Origin: Rhizobium anhuiense
Lineage (GTDB): Bacteria > Pseudomonadota > Alphaproteobacteria > Rhizobiales > Rhizobiaceae
Direction: 5' to 3'
Length of the DNA: 64,000 bases
Assembly: GCF_003985145.1 (NCBI RefSeq)
Contig: NZ_ML133523.1
Span: forward strand, 444,855-508,854
Of this stretch, positions 49,144 to 58,287 are shown piece by piece. Both the position numbers and the translations under genes were made by a program. Below the pieces are notes generated by a model. That model made no database searches. It had not been told where the DNA came from and saw nothing but the letters and a program-made list of their open reading frames with translations. The first letter of the stretch is position 1. Each line of letters begins with the position of its first letter.

Positions 49144-50022
49144 TCAGCCCGACGTCCCGCAACGAAGCAGCCAGCCGGACAAAGCCCCAAAGGCCGGCCG
49201 TTTCGCATCCGGCGTGCGGCAGCAGAAGCTGTAGCCCGACGGGCGGGAGATGAAGCCGTAGGGCGCCACTAGATGGCGGCGTTCGAGATCGTCTTCGATC
49301 GAAGCACGCGGCGCAAGCGCGATGCCAAGCCCTGAGCGGGCAGCCCCCAGCGCCAGCAGCAGATCCTCGAATTCCTGGACGCGGGAAAAGACGACCGGCC
49401 GCGTGCCGCTTTCGGCGAACCATTCGTCCCAGAGCTTCGGAACGCTGCGGCTGGCGAGCATCGTCAGTGCACCCATCGCTGCAGGGTCCTTGGATAGTGT
49501 CGCGGCGAGCGAAGGTGTGGAGACCGGGCCGAATTCGTCCTCCATGAATCGCAGAGCGGTGATCCCCGGGGCCGGCCGGTATTCACCGCCCATGATCACA
49601 GCGTCCAACTCCGGGTGCATCTGCAGCGGTTCGACCACGGTCATCGGCACGATCTCGACCGCCGTATCGCCGACACTTGCCTGCATATCCGCGACGCGCG
49701 GCATCAGCCACCAGACCGCGAAGGCGGAGGGCACGCCGAGCCGAATGCGATTCTGCTCGGCGCCTTCGAGCTCCAAAACGGCGCGCTGCAGGATGTCGAA
49801 AGCTATGCCCGCTGCGGCGGCGAAAGCGCTCGCCTGCACCGTCGGAACCAGCCGGCGGCCGTCACGCGTGAAGAGCTTGCGGCCGAGGTGATTCTCCAAC
49901 GTGGCGATCTGCTGACGCACGGCGCCACGCACCACATTCAGCTCTTCGGCAGCTTTCAGAATGCTGCCGTGACGGCAGACGGCCTCGAAGGCGCGGACGG
50001 CGTTGAGAGGGGGTAGACGCAT
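49144..50022 (-). CDS. LysR-family regulator (GcvA-like)
   Basis: 292 residues. HTH MRLPPLNAVRAFEAVCRHGS with GAVRQQIATLENHLGRKLF, as in GcvA/AmpR-type LysR proteins, then IRLGVPSAFAVWWLMPRVADM. The gene lies upstream of the SAHH-like gene in the same direction with a 95-base gap. A perfect 10-bp inverted repeat lies just upstream of it and is a likely autoregulatory site. Confidence 0.92.
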   Translation of the reverse strand: MRLPPLNAVRAFEAVCRHGSILKAAEELNVVRGAVRQQIATLENHLGRKLFTRDGRRLVPTVQASAFAAAAGIAFDILQRAVLELEGAEQNRIRLGVPSAFAVWWLMPRVADMQASVGDTAVEIVPMTVVEPLQMHPELDAVIMGGEYRPAPGITALRFMEDEFGPVSTPSLAATLSKDPAAMGALTMLASRSVPKLWDEWFAESGTRPVVFSRVQEFEDLLLALGAARSGLGIALAPRASIEDDLERRHLVAPYGFISRPSGYSFCCRTPDAKRPAFGALSGWLLRCGTSG

Positions 50023-50055
50023 GATTACCACATTCGAAAATCATAGTGCATCACT

Positions 50056-50110
50056 TGATCTTGCCATTGAACGAAAGGCAAGATCACGCCATATTGTACA
50101 GCTGTGCAAT
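50056..50110. promoter_or_regulatory. two inverted repeats between LysR and NUDIX genes
   Basis: TGATCTTGCC (50056-50065) and GGCAAGATCA (50077-50086) form a perfect 10-bp pair with an 11-base spacer. ATTGTACAGCTGTGCAAT (50093-50110) is a near-perfect 18-bp palindrome. Both are 34-90 bases upstream of the LysR start and look like operator sites. The rest of the 246-base gap shows no gene. Confidence 0.6.
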
Positions 50111-50268
50111 GTGACGCATTCGAGACAGGGCGTGACGGATTCTCCGAACCTGTCCTACCTCGATTTTCCCTATGAACGACGATCAAATGGCGTTTCGAAT
50201 CGTCATGCCATTTTGGATTGCGTAAGCTTTCCGTGATATACGTATATGAGTGATTCCTAACGACGACT

Positions 50269-50835
50269 GTGAAGGTGACCCGACAATTGACTCTTTTCGC
50301 CCGACTGGCTTCCGATGTGCAACTGATGTTCCGGCGCCCGCCGCGACAGCAATATGGTGCGCTCTGCTACCGGGTTAAGAAGAAGAGCGGCGAGGTCGAG
50401 GTGCTGTTGATGACGAGTCGCGACACCGGCCGCTGGGTCATTCCCAAGGGTTGGCCGATGACGCGCAAATGCGCCCATGAGGTCGCGATGCAGGAGGCCT
50501 TCGAGGAAGCCGGCGTGCGCGGCGTGGTCGAGCCGGAGACGCTTGGCGCCTATACCTATCCCAAAGTGCTGCGCGATGGGGTGCAGGTGGTCTGCAAGGT
50601 GCAGGTCTATGCGCTCGAAGTCACCAATATGATGAAGAACTTCAAGGAAAAAGGCGAGCGCCGCATCGAATGGGTCTCGTTCGACGAGGCGGCCGGGCGG
50701 GTGCGCGAACCGGAGCTCCGTCACCTCTTCCTTGCTTTCAAGAAAAAGATGACCGACAGGCTTTCGGCCAACGCGGCAACGCAAATTTCAACGGACAACC
50801 AAATTTCGGCGGCCAAGCAAATTCCGGCGGAATGA
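50269..50835 (+). CDS. NUDIX hydrolase
   Basis: 188 residues from GTG. NUDIX box WVIPKGWPMTRKCAHEVAMQEAFEEAGV: the QEAFEEAG core is intact, but the first Glu of GX5E is Lys, with the usual AHEVA following. This form is like the DIPP/Aps group that cleaves diphosphoinositol polyphosphates or dinucleoside polyphosphates. The C-terminus is Asn/Gln/Ala-rich and repeats QIS and KQI. Followed by the phosphate transporter gene after 62 bases. Confidence 0.85.
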   Translation: MKVTRQLTLFARLASDVQLMFRRPPRQQYGALCYRVKKKSGEVEVLLMTSRDTGRWVIPKGWPMTRKCAHEVAMQEAFEEAGVRGVVEPETLGAYTYPKVLRDGVQVVCKVQVYALEVTNMMKNFKEKGERRIEWVSFDEAAGRVREPELRHLFLAFKKKMTDRLSANAATQISTDNQISAAKQIPAE

Positions 50836-50897
50836 TTCCTGCCATCTTGCACTGCTAGAAAAGCAGCGTAGAAGCAGATTCATTCTCAGGAACAAGA

Positions 50898-52394
50898 ATG
50901 GCGCCACGTCCCGCAGTCCTCACGAAACGCACGCTCGACAAGGACCTCGACAAGATCACCCATGCCGAGGACGTGGCGAAGCATGTTTTGCGGCGGCTGG
51001 TGGCGCCCGGTCTCGGACTGATCTTTCTCGGTCTGGCCATGCTTTTTGCCGGCGTCTACGTGTTCGACCGGCCGGGAGCGATGCTGGTGGTGGCGGCGGC
51101 GGCGCTTGCCGGCTACATGGCAATGAACATCGGCGCCAATGATGTGACCAACAATGTCGGTGCCGCGGTCGGCGCGCGCGCCATGACGATGGGCCAGGCC
51201 CTGGTCATCGCGGCGATTTTTGAGATCCTTGGCGCCACCATCGCCGGCGGCGAGGTCGTCAAGACAATTTCCTCGAACTTAGTCGACGCCGTCCAGGTGC
51301 CGCCGGCAATACTCGGCTGGATCATGATGGCGGCACTGATGGCGGCGGCCCTCTGGATCAATCTCGCGACGTGGATGAATGCGCCGGTTTCCACCACCCA
51401 TGCGATCGTCGGGGCAGTGATCGGAGCCGGCATCTCAGCCGTCGGGCCGGAACCGGTGAACTGGCAGGTGATGCTGGAAATCACTTCGAGCTGGATCACC
51501 TCGCCGCTGATCGGGGGTCTGATCGCAGCCGGGCTGCTATATCTCGTCAAGACGCTGATCATCTATAGCGACGATAAGGTCGCGGCGGCCAAGCGCTGGG
51601 TGCCGGTGCTGGTCGCGGTGATGGCCGGCGGTTTCATGGCCTATATGGTGCTGCAGCTGTCGCCCACCGGCAAATATCAATCTTACACCATCATCCTCAT
51701 CGGGATCGGCATCGGGCTGGTGAGCTGGCTTGCCGCCCGGCCGCTCGTTCTCGCCCAGGCGCGGGATCTCGAAAACCGCAACAGCTCGCTGCGGGTGCTG
51801 TTCCGGTTGCCGCTGATCGGCTCTGCGGCGCTGCTGTCCTTCGCGCACGGGGCCAACGACGTTTCGAATGCGGTCGGGCCACTGTCGGCGATCGTCCATT
51901 CGGTCGGCGTCGGCGGCGACGCCATCGGCCATCCGCCGCTCTGGGTGATGCTGATCGGCGCCTTCGGCATCTCGGTCGGCCTGCTGCTCTTCGGGCCGCG
52001 CCTCATCCGCCTTGTCGGCGAGGAGATCACCAAGCTCAATCCGATGCGGGCCTATTGCGTCGCGCTGTCGACCGCCTTCACCGTCATCGTCGCCTCCTGG
52101 CTCGGTCTGCCGGTCAGCACCACGCATATCGCCGTCGGCTCGGTCTTCGGCGTCGGATTCTTCCGCGAATGGTACACGCGTCATTCGAAGCGCCGCATCG
52201 CCTATATCAGGCGCAAGGCCGAGAGCTTTGATATCGACGAGCCGGAGGAGCCGAACATTCACGAGACGCGGCGGCGCTATCTCGTGCGACGGTCGCATTT
52301 CATGACGATCGTCGCTGCCTGGATCGTCACCGTGCCGGTTTCGGGGGCGCTTGCGGCAATGATTTATTGGGCTATGTTCGCGCTCTTCGTGTGA
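50898..52394 (+). CDS. pit: PiT-family inorganic phosphate transporter
   Basis: 498 residues with about 10-11 membrane helices. The PiT signature appears twice: [20 protein letters not shown] and [16 protein letters not shown], each with a later STTH partner ([12 protein letters not shown] and [12 protein letters not shown]). Imports phosphate with protons or cations. About 35 hydrophilic residues precede the first helix. No pap/DUF47 partner gene is adjacent, unlike the common pap-pit pair. Confidence 0.93.
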   Translation: MAPRPAVLTKRTLDKDLDKITHAEDVAKHVLRRLVAPGLGLIFLGLAMLFAGVYVFDRPGAMLVVAAAALAGYMAMNIGANDVTNNVGAAVGARAMTMGQALVIAAIFEILGATIAGGEVVKTISSNLVDAVQVPPAILGWIMMAALMAAALWINLATWMNAPVSTTHAIVGAVIGAGISAVGPEPVNWQVMLEITSSWITSPLIGGLIAAGLLYLVKTLIIYSDDKVAAAKRWVPVLVAVMAGGFMAYMVLQLSPTGKYQSYTIILIGIGIGLVSWLAARPLVLAQARDLENRNSSLRVLFRLPLIGSAALLSFAHGANDVSNAVGPLSAIVHSVGVGGDAIGHPPLWVMLIGAFGISVGLLLFGPRLIRLVGEEITKLNPMRAYCVALSTAFTVIVASWLGLPVSTTHIAVGSVFGVGFFREWYTRHSKRRIAYIRRKAESFDIDEPEEPNIHETRRRYLVRRSHFMTIVAAWIVTVPVSGALAAMIYWAMFALFV

Positions 52395-52410
52395 AACCCC
52401 GAGTTTTCGA

Positions 52411-53148
52411 ATGCGCGCCAATTTCCGTATGCAACGGCTTTTCGTCGACGCGCCGCTTTCCCGCGGCGCCGTCCTCGAGGCAAATACCGACCAGTTCAAC
52501 TATCTCGCCAATGTGCTGAGGATGGAGGAAGGGGCGGAGATCCTGCTCTTCAACGGCCGCGACGGCGAGTGGAAGGCGACCCTCACTTTTCCTACGCGCA
52601 AACGCATCCTCTTGACGGCAACCGAAGAGACCCGGCCGCAGCCGCAGCCTTGCGACCTGCATTATCTCTTTGCGCCGCTCAAGGTCGGCCGCATGGATTA
52701 TCTCGTGCAGAAGGCTGTGGAAATGGGAGCCGGCCTGCTGCAGCCGGTCATGACCCAGCACGTCCAGGGCAAGATCACCAATCTCGACAAGCTGCGCGCC
52801 AATGTCGTCGAGGCGGCGGAACAATGCGGCATTCTCGGCATCCCCGATGTAACCGAGCCGGTGAGGCTTCTCGACCTGCTCGACCGCTGGCCGAGCGAGC
52901 GTCGCATCATCTATTGCGACGAGGGCGACGCCGGGCAGAACCCGCTGCCGGTGCTGTCGGCGATCCGGGAAAAGCATCTTGCTCTGCTCGTCGGGCCGGA
53001 AGGCGGCTTTTCGGAAGAGGAACGGGCGCGGCTTCGAAGCCTCGATTTCGTCACCGCCATTCCGCTCGGACCGCGCATCCTCAGGGCCGATACGGCGGCC
53101 GTTGCGGCGCTGGCGGTGGTCCAGGCGGCGATCGGCGACTGGAATTAG
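52411..53148 (+). CDS. rsmE: 16S rRNA (uracil(1498)-N3)-methyltransferase
   Basis: 245 residues. SPOUT-class methyltransferase with an N-terminal PUA-like part ([19 protein letters not shown]) and the SAM knot [13 protein letters not shown] and [21 protein letters not shown]. Begins 16 bases after pit. Confidence 0.95.
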   Translation: MRANFRMQRLFVDAPLSRGAVLEANTDQFNYLANVLRMEEGAEILLFNGRDGEWKATLTFPTRKRILLTATEETRPQPQPCDLHYLFAPLKVGRMDYLVQKAVEMGAGLLQPVMTQHVQGKITNLDKLRANVVEAAEQCGILGIPDVTEPVRLLDLLDRWPSERRIIYCDEGDAGQNPLPVLSAIREKHLALLVGPEGGFSEEERARLRSLDFVTAIPLGPRILRADTAAVAALAVVQAAIGDWN

Positions 53149-53294
53149 GGCGAAAACGGGTTGACATAGAAATCGCTGCTATTTTTTTGATGCGTCGTTG
53201 AAACAATTTCACTTGCAACATGGGTGGCTTGGGTCCTAATCAGCCTTCCAACTGCCCGGCCCCCTGGGCGCCTTTTTGAATACAGGTATCCCGC
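53149..53294 (+). other. gshA leader with promoter-like and terminator-like elements
   Basis: TTGACA occurs at about 53162, followed by A+T-rich CTATTTTTTTG. Nearer gshA, GCCC-GGCCCCCT-GGGC followed by GCCTTTTTG looks like a weak terminator just before the gene, so attenuation is possible. No gene is seen. Confidence 0.35.
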
Positions 53295-54668
53295 ATGGCC
53301 CGCGACACTACCGACCAGACACCGCTCTCTTCGGTCCAGGATCTGACCGATTACATTGCCGCCGGCAACAAGCCGCGGGAGCGCTTCCGGATCGGCACCG
53401 AACACGAGAAGTTCGCCTTCTTCCGCGCCGACAACAGTCCGGTTCCCTATTTCGGCGATGCCAGTATTTCGGCCCTTTTGACCGGCTTGCAGAAGAAAAG
53501 CGGCTGGGAGCCGATCACCGACGGCGGCAACATCATCGGCCTTGCCGAGCAGAACGGCATGGGCGCGATCTCGATCGAGCCCGGCGGCCAGTTCGAACTC
53601 TCCGGCGCACCGCTGGAGACGATCCACGAGACCTGCAAGGAATCGAACCAGCATCTGGCGACGCTGCGGGAAATCGCCGAGCCGATGGGCATCCGCTTCC
53701 TCGGCATCGGCGGCAGTCCGAAATGGACCTATGCGGAAACCCCGCAAATGCCGAAATCACGCTACGAGATCATGACCCGCTATATGCCGAAGGTCGGCAC
53801 CCAGGGTCTCGACATGATGTACCGCACCTGCACGATCCAGGTGAATCTCGATTTCTCCTCGGAAGCCGACATGCGCAAAAAGATGCGCGTCTCGATGAAG
53901 CTGCAGTCACTGGCGACCGCCCTCTTCGCATCTTCGCCCTTCACTGAAGGCAAGCCGAACGGGCTGCTTTCCTGGCGCGGCGATATCTGGCGCGATGTCG
54001 ATAACCAACGCGCCGGCCTGCTCGACTTCACCTTCCGCGACGATTTCGGCTTCCGCGATTATGCCGAATGGGCGCTCGACGCGCCGATGTATTTCATCGT
54101 CCGCGACGGCCACTATCACGACTGTACCCATGTCACCTTCCGCCAGTTCATGAACGGCGCGTTGAAGGGCGAGGTCGCCGATCCGGCGCCGACGATGGGG
54201 GACTGGACGAACCATCTTTCGACACTCTTCCCCGACGTGCGGCTGAAGCGTTTCCTGGAAATGCGCGGCGCCGACGGCGGCCCCTGGCGGCGCATCTGTG
54301 CGCTGCCGGCCTTCTGGGTCGGCCTGCTCTACGACGATACGGCCCTTGAGGCCGCCGACGAACTGACGAAGGATTGGAGCTTTGCCGAGATCAGCGCCCT
54401 GCGCAATGCCGTTCCCGCCGAAGGCTTGAAGGCGCAATTCCGCGGCCATCCGCTCTTCGACATGGCGCGCGAGGTGATCGGCATTTCAAAGGCCGGCCTC
54501 AAGGCGCGCGGCAAGCTCAACGGCGAAGGCCAGGACGAGACCATCTTCCTTGCGCCGCTCGACGAAGTGCTCGCCAAGAAAGCAACGCTCGCCGAGGATC
54601 TGCTGTCGCTCTATCACGGCCGCTGGAACGGTTCCGTGGAACCCGTCTTCGAGGACTATCAGTACTAA
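53295..54668 (+). CDS. gshA: glutamate-cysteine ligase (alphaproteobacterial type)
   Basis: 457 residues. First step of glutathione synthesis: ATP, glutamate and cysteine to gamma-glutamylcysteine. The start MARDTTDQTPLSSVQDLTDY and RFRIGTEHEKFAF, ISIEPGGQFELSG and CTIQVNLDFSSEADM are family marks of the class shared with plants. Glutathione made here would feed the GSTs and could gate the Kef-type antiporter of this window; that link is inference. Confidence 0.96.
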   Translation: MARDTTDQTPLSSVQDLTDYIAAGNKPRERFRIGTEHEKFAFFRADNSPVPYFGDASISALLTGLQKKSGWEPITDGGNIIGLAEQNGMGAISIEPGGQFELSGAPLETIHETCKESNQHLATLREIAEPMGIRFLGIGGSPKWTYAETPQMPKSRYEIMTRYMPKVGTQGLDMMYRTCTIQVNLDFSSEADMRKKMRVSMKLQSLATALFASSPFTEGKPNGLLSWRGDIWRDVDNQRAGLLDFTFRDDFGFRDYAEWALDAPMYFIVRDGHYHDCTHVTFRQFMNGALKGEVADPAPTMGDWTNHLSTLFPDVRLKRFLEMRGADGGPWRRICALPAFWVGLLYDDTALEAADELTKDWSFAEISALRNAVPAEGLKAQFRGHPLFDMAREVIGISKAGLKARGKLNGEGQDETIFLAPLDEVLAKKATLAEDLLSLYHGRWNGSVEPVFEDYQY

Positions 54669-54699
54669 GGCGAGACTGATTCAAGGAATTCAAGTTGGT

Positions 54700-55584
54700 T
54701 CACGGCGCCTTCGCGCGCTTCCTGGCTTCGCGCGATCGTGCCGTACGGCGAGCCGGTCTCAGTTCATCGATCGTCGGCAGCCACCACTCGGCGTCCTCAA
54801 CCGGAGGAACTTTCGCCGGCCAGGTGCGGACGAGTTCTTCGAGTGTGGGAACCCGCCAATGTCCCCAGACGTGATCTTCGGTTACGCCGGGATAGAAGTC
54901 CGCAACGACGTCCGGTTCGACCAGTTCGCCTGAGATGTCGGTAAAGACGACGATTCCATAGGCGGTGGCCACCGGACGTCCGATCGGCGGCAAGTCATCG
55001 CTCTGAAGCGGGTAACGATGACGCTTGCGTTCCGCGGAGCGGCGCTTGCTGCGTATATCCAGTTCGGTCCCCTTGCGCTCCTCGGCGCGACGCCGTCTCT
55101 CCTCCGGTTCGTTTCTGCGCGCCGCAGCCTCGATATCAGGCCACCGGCGTCGGAGTTCCTCATAGGACCGGAAGGGAACGTGCCATATTCTGAGATCACC
55201 GTCCCACCGTGAGAACGGCACCTCGCGCAGTTCGTCAACGACAGTTTTCGAATAGGGTGTGCGAATTCGGAAACCTGCCTTGCCGAATTCGAGATAGGCA
55301 CTGTCGATCGGATCGAAGACGAAGGCGTCGCGTCCCTTCGCATCGGCGTGGGCGTCGGCTTCGGCCTCCATCTCGGCAAGCCATCGTCCGATGCGGCTGG
55401 ACGCCGTCCGGCCGGGAACAAACCAGGCCTTGCGGGCATCGCTCCAGCGGGCACGGGGAAAGCGTCTTCGGAATTGCTCGACGGTCATCCTGTCATAGGG
55501 AAAGGAAATATCCGCGCCGGGCTTTTCACCGTCTTCACCGGGCGGCGCGTCGTCGTGACCAGCGGGGGATTTCGTCTCGGCCAT
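54700..55584 (-). CDS. protein with two HARP-like motifs, no helicase domain
   Basis: 294 residues from ATG 55584 (MAETKSPAGHDD). Two copies of an aromatic motif are seen: FPYDRMTVEQFRRRFPRARW...AWFVP (about 28-58) and TPYSKTVVDELREVPFSRWDGDLRIWHVP (about 109-137). The pattern (hydrophobic strand, helix, RW, then W-x-V-P) recalls the HARP domain of SMARCAL1-type annealing helicases. A long basic Glu/Arg stretch (about 150-190) and a C-terminal part with VFTDISGELVEPDVVADFYPG follow. No ATPase motif is present. I know no name for the gene; DNA- or RNA-end binding is inference. Confidence 0.65.
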   Translation of the reverse strand: MAETKSPAGHDDAPPGEDGEKPGADISFPYDRMTVEQFRRRFPRARWSDARKAWFVPGRTASSRIGRWLAEMEAEADAHADAKGRDAFVFDPIDSAYLEFGKAGFRIRTPYSKTVVDELREVPFSRWDGDLRIWHVPFRSYEELRRRWPDIEAAARRNEPEERRRRAEERKGTELDIRSKRRSAERKRHRYPLQSDDLPPIGRPVATAYGIVVFTDISGELVEPDVVADFYPGVTEDHVWGHWRVPTLEELVRTWPAKVPPVEDAEWWLPTIDELRPARRTARSREARKRAKAP

Positions 55585-55814
55585 AGAAGGAAACGCCGGC
55601 GCGCAGGGATCGGTTTCGGTGAGGATAGCATATATCCCGACCAACTTGCCGTCGTTGTGGCCGCTTTTGCCTCATCAGCTCCGTTCGTTGGCGCCTCGGC
55701 CGCATGCTCCAGCAAAATTCCTCCCTAAGTTCTTATGGCAAAAAGCCGTTTGCACATTACCATTTCCGGATATAGTGACGTGACACGCGTCACGACTCGG
55801 GGAAAGGGACCTCC

Positions 55815-56678
55815 ATGCTGCCACTCTTCGACATGATGATGCAGGCGCAGAACGGCGCGGCGATGGAAGCGATCGCCCGGCAGTTCAACCTCGCGCAGGA
55901 ACAGGCGACGAAGGCGATGGCGGCGCTGATGCCGGCCTTTTCCGCCGGGCTGAAGCGCAGCACCAGCAACCCTTACGATTTCGTCGGGCTGATGCAGGCG
56001 GTCTCCTCCGGCAACTATGGGCGATATTTCGAGGATATGAGCCGGGCCTTCACGCCGGAAGGAATTTCCGACGGCAACAACATCCTTGCCCAGCTTTTCG
56101 GTTCGAAGGAAGTTTCGCGCGCGGTCGCCGCCCAGGCCGCACAGATGACCGGCATCGGCCAGGATATTTACAAGCGGATGCTGCCGGTGCTGGCCGACAC
56201 GCTGATGGGCGGGCTCTTCAAGCAGACGACCGGACAGATGGCCTCGCCGGTCAACCCCTTCGTCAACACAGCGATGGGCGAGACCATCCAGAAATGGCTT
56301 GAGAGTACCGGCTTCGCGCCGAAGCCGGCCCCGGAGCCCAGCATCTTCGACAATCCCTTCACGCAGGCAATGCAGCAGATGTTTTCGGTGCCGAAGCCTG
56401 CGCCAACGCCGACGCCGAACCCCTTCCTCGACAATCCCTTCGCCAAGGCCTTCCAGGAGATGATGGGCGGGCTCGGCCAGCAGCCGGCGGCCCCGACCAA
56501 GACCAAGACCAAGACCAAGACGCCGGAGGCGTCGAAGGAAGAGGCGAAGGTCAATGCCGACAGCTATACCCAGATGCTGAACGCCATGTTCGACAGTGGA
56601 CTGGAAGTGCAGAAGAGCTACCAGAAGAACCTGGAGGCGATCTTCGAAACCTATCGGCCGAAGCCCTCCTCCGAATAA
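55815..56678 (+). CDS. DUF937 family protein with Pro/Lys/Thr-rich linker
   Basis: 287 residues. Residues about 1-140 (MLPLFDMMMQAQNGAAMEAI to LADTLMGGLF) match the DUF937 helical domain, including NILAQLFGSKEVSRAVAAQAA. After that come two IFDNPF/FLDNPF blocks, PTPTPNPF and a KTKTKTKT run encoded by four ACCAAG units. A C-terminal amphipathic helix (MFDSGLEVQKSYQKNLEAIFETY) ends it. Function unknown. Start is preceded by GGGGAAAGGGACC. Confidence 0.8.
   Translation: MLPLFDMMMQAQNGAAMEAIARQFNLAQEQATKAMAALMPAFSAGLKRSTSNPYDFVGLMQAVSSGNYGRYFEDMSRAFTPEGISDGNNILAQLFGSKEVSRAVAAQAAQMTGIGQDIYKRMLPVLADTLMGGLFKQTTGQMASPVNPFVNTAMGETIQKWLESTGFAPKPAPEPSIFDNPFTQAMQQMFSVPKPAPTPTPNPFLDNPFAKAFQEMMGGLGQQPAAPTKTKTKTKTPEASKEEAKVNADSYTQMLNAMFDSGLEVQKSYQKNLEAIFETYRPKPSSE
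56496..56519 (+). repeat. ACCAAG x4 microsatellite in the DUF937 gene
   Basis: Four exact 6-base units encode Thr-Lys repeats. Copy-number change stays in frame, so it alters only linker length. Confidence 0.8.
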
Positions 56679-56717
56679 AAAAACCCGGAGATGGCTTGGG
56701 AAAGCCTATCACCGGGT
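56678..56717. terminator. terminator after DUF1127 gene (minus strand)
   Basis: ACCCGG and CCGGGT arms with an inner GGCTT/AAGCC pair. On the minus strand it runs into TTTTTTTATT, a good intrinsic terminator. It overlaps the end of the convergent DUF937 gene. Confidence 0.75.
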
Positions 56718-56768
56718 CAAGCGGCAGGGCTATTGGCTATCACCCTGCGGGGAAACTCGACGCTCCTA

Positions 56769-57068
56769 CTATTCGTAGGAGCGCAAAAGAGACGACAGGC
56801 GCCAGCGATTGCGCGCCGAACGCGTCAGATGTTCCGACGGGTCCTCGAAAAAGGTCGACGCCAGGAACGCGGAGGTCAGATCGGCCCGGGTAAGGCCGAT
56901 ATCCCTCAGCTGCGTGTCGTTCAGATCATGCAGCGCGTTGATCTCCATGCGATTGCGGAACACGCGAAAGAGAGAGGCCAACGGTGCGAGGCCTGCCGCC
57001 AGACGCTGGAAAAACGTCGGGGTCGGCTTGCCGCAGTCGAGTTCGAGTGTCCGGTCTGTCATGCGCAT
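56769..57068 (-). CDS. DUF1127 family small protein
   Basis: 99 residues from ATG 57068 (MRMTDRTLELDCGKPTP), with AAGGAGAG six bases upstream; the open frame extends further but crosses a repeat. The C-terminal part has a DUF1127-like pattern: ALHDLNDTQLRDIGLTRADL. DUF1127 proteins are short, often Arg-rich and common in Rhizobiales, with roles in phosphate or carbohydrate uptake. Longer than the 40-50 residue members. The upstream neighbour is a VtlR/LsrB-like LysR transcribed the other way. Confidence 0.82.
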   Translation of the reverse strand: MRMTDRTLELDCGKPTPTFFQRLAAGLAPLASLFRVFRNRMEINALHDLNDTQLRDIGLTRADLTSAFLASTFFEDPSEHLTRSARNRWRLSSLLRSYE

Positions 57069-57085
57069 TGAACTCTCCTTTCTGT

Positions 57086-57134
57086 ACAGTGCCGCACGTC
57101 TTTTAGACGCATGAAGGGCGCTGTAACGTTTTAG
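57086..57134. repeat. RIME-like intergenic repeat, short copy
   Basis: Copy C of the family at 2807-2914 and 40751-40820, limited to the ACAGTG/CGCTGT hairpin around GCACGTCTTTTAGACGCAT. It lies 18 bases before the DUF1127 start on the opposite side of its ribosome site. Confidence 0.7.
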
Positions 57135-57324
57135 ATCGGCGCGCAACGCAACCCACCCCTCCCGCGAGGTCGTGCGGGAAGGAGCAAGCTGAATTCCGCT
57201 TGGACAGGCAGGGTGTCTGTCCTTCACTTTGCTTTGATTTGCATCCCGAAGATGCCAAAGACCTATTGATCAGTCCAACGAATGTTTCTAATGATTATCA
57301 TCAGCTATCTTTATGGGTGAAACC

Positions 57325-58281
57325 ATGTCCGCACCTCTTGATCTCGACCAACTGCAGACTTTCATCGCCATCGTCGATTCCGGCAGCTTCACCAAGGCGG
57401 CCGACAGGGTCTACAAGACCCAATCGGCCGTCTCCATGCAGATGCGCCGCCTCGAAGAGCGCATTGGCAAGCAGCTGTTCATCAAGGATGGGCGCGGCAA
57501 CCGGCTGACGGTCGAGGGTGAAAAGCTGCTCAACTATGCCCGGCGCATCATCCGCCTCAACAATGAGGCGATCGCCGCCTTCGACGACAACAGGCTGGAG
57601 GGGACGCTGCGGATCGGCACGCCGGACGATTATGCCGACCGCTACATGCCCGAAATCATCGGCCGCTTCGCCAAGACGCATCCGAATGTCGAACTCTACA
57701 TCGTCTGCGAGCCTTCGGTGGATCTCGCCGAGCGCATGCACAAAGGCGAGCTCGACATCGCCCTCGTCACCCACAATCCGCGCGAGCGCATGTCCGATGT
57801 GGTGAGAACCGAGCCGCTCTGCTGGGTGGGCTCGGCCAACCATCCGATCCGCGACGACGCGCCGGTGCCGCTTGCCGTCGGCCGGCGCGACTGCCAGTGG
57901 CGCCAGCTCGCCTGCTCGGCGCTCGATGCTGTGGGACGCGAGCACCAGATCCTGTTCACCAGTTGGTCCTGCACCGTCGTTGCCGCTGCCGTGCTTGCCG
58001 GCATGGCGGTTTCGGTCATGCCGGAATCGGCATTGCGAACAGGCATGAAAGTACTGAGCCAGGCCGACGGTTTTCCGGCGCTGCCGCCGGTGCAAATCGG
58101 CATCATGAAGCGGCCGGGCGTTTCGCTCTCACTGATGAACGCGATCACGGCGCATATCACCGCCTGCCTCGACAACATCACCCCTGCCGTCGTCGACGAT
58201 ACTCTCGAGGCCGATGTCAAATCCGCCCAGGCACGCCTTTATCCGCGGCTGAAGGCCGCCAATATGGTGCCGAGCTGGTAA
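57325..58281 (+). CDS. LysR-family regulator, VtlR/LsrB-like
   Basis: 318 residues from ATG 57325 (MSAPLDLDQLQTFIAIVDSG); an ATG four codons upstream is also possible. The HTH with SFTKAADRVYKTQSAVSMQM, LRIGTPDDYADRYMPEIIGRF and CEPSVDLAERMHKGELDIALVTH closely follow the VtlR/LsrB regulators of Brucella and Sinorhizobium as I remember them. In Brucella VtlR activates the sRNA AbcR2 and several DUF1127 genes. Here a DUF1127 gene lies divergently next to it, which supports the same partnership. It may be a paralogue of the main LsrB. Confidence 0.85.
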   Translation: MSAPLDLDQLQTFIAIVDSGSFTKAADRVYKTQSAVSMQMRRLEERIGKQLFIKDGRGNRLTVEGEKLLNYARRIIRLNNEAIAAFDDNRLEGTLRIGTPDDYADRYMPEIIGRFAKTHPNVELYIVCEPSVDLAERMHKGELDIALVTHNPRERMSDVVRTEPLCWVGSANHPIRDDAPVPLAVGRRDCQWRQLACSALDAVGREHQILFTSWSCTVVAAAVLAGMAVSVMPESALRTGMKVLSQADGFPALPPVQIGIMKRPGVSLSLMNAITAHITACLDNITPAVVDDTLEADVKSAQARLYPRLKAANMVPSW

Positions 58282-58287
58282 GCCGAC

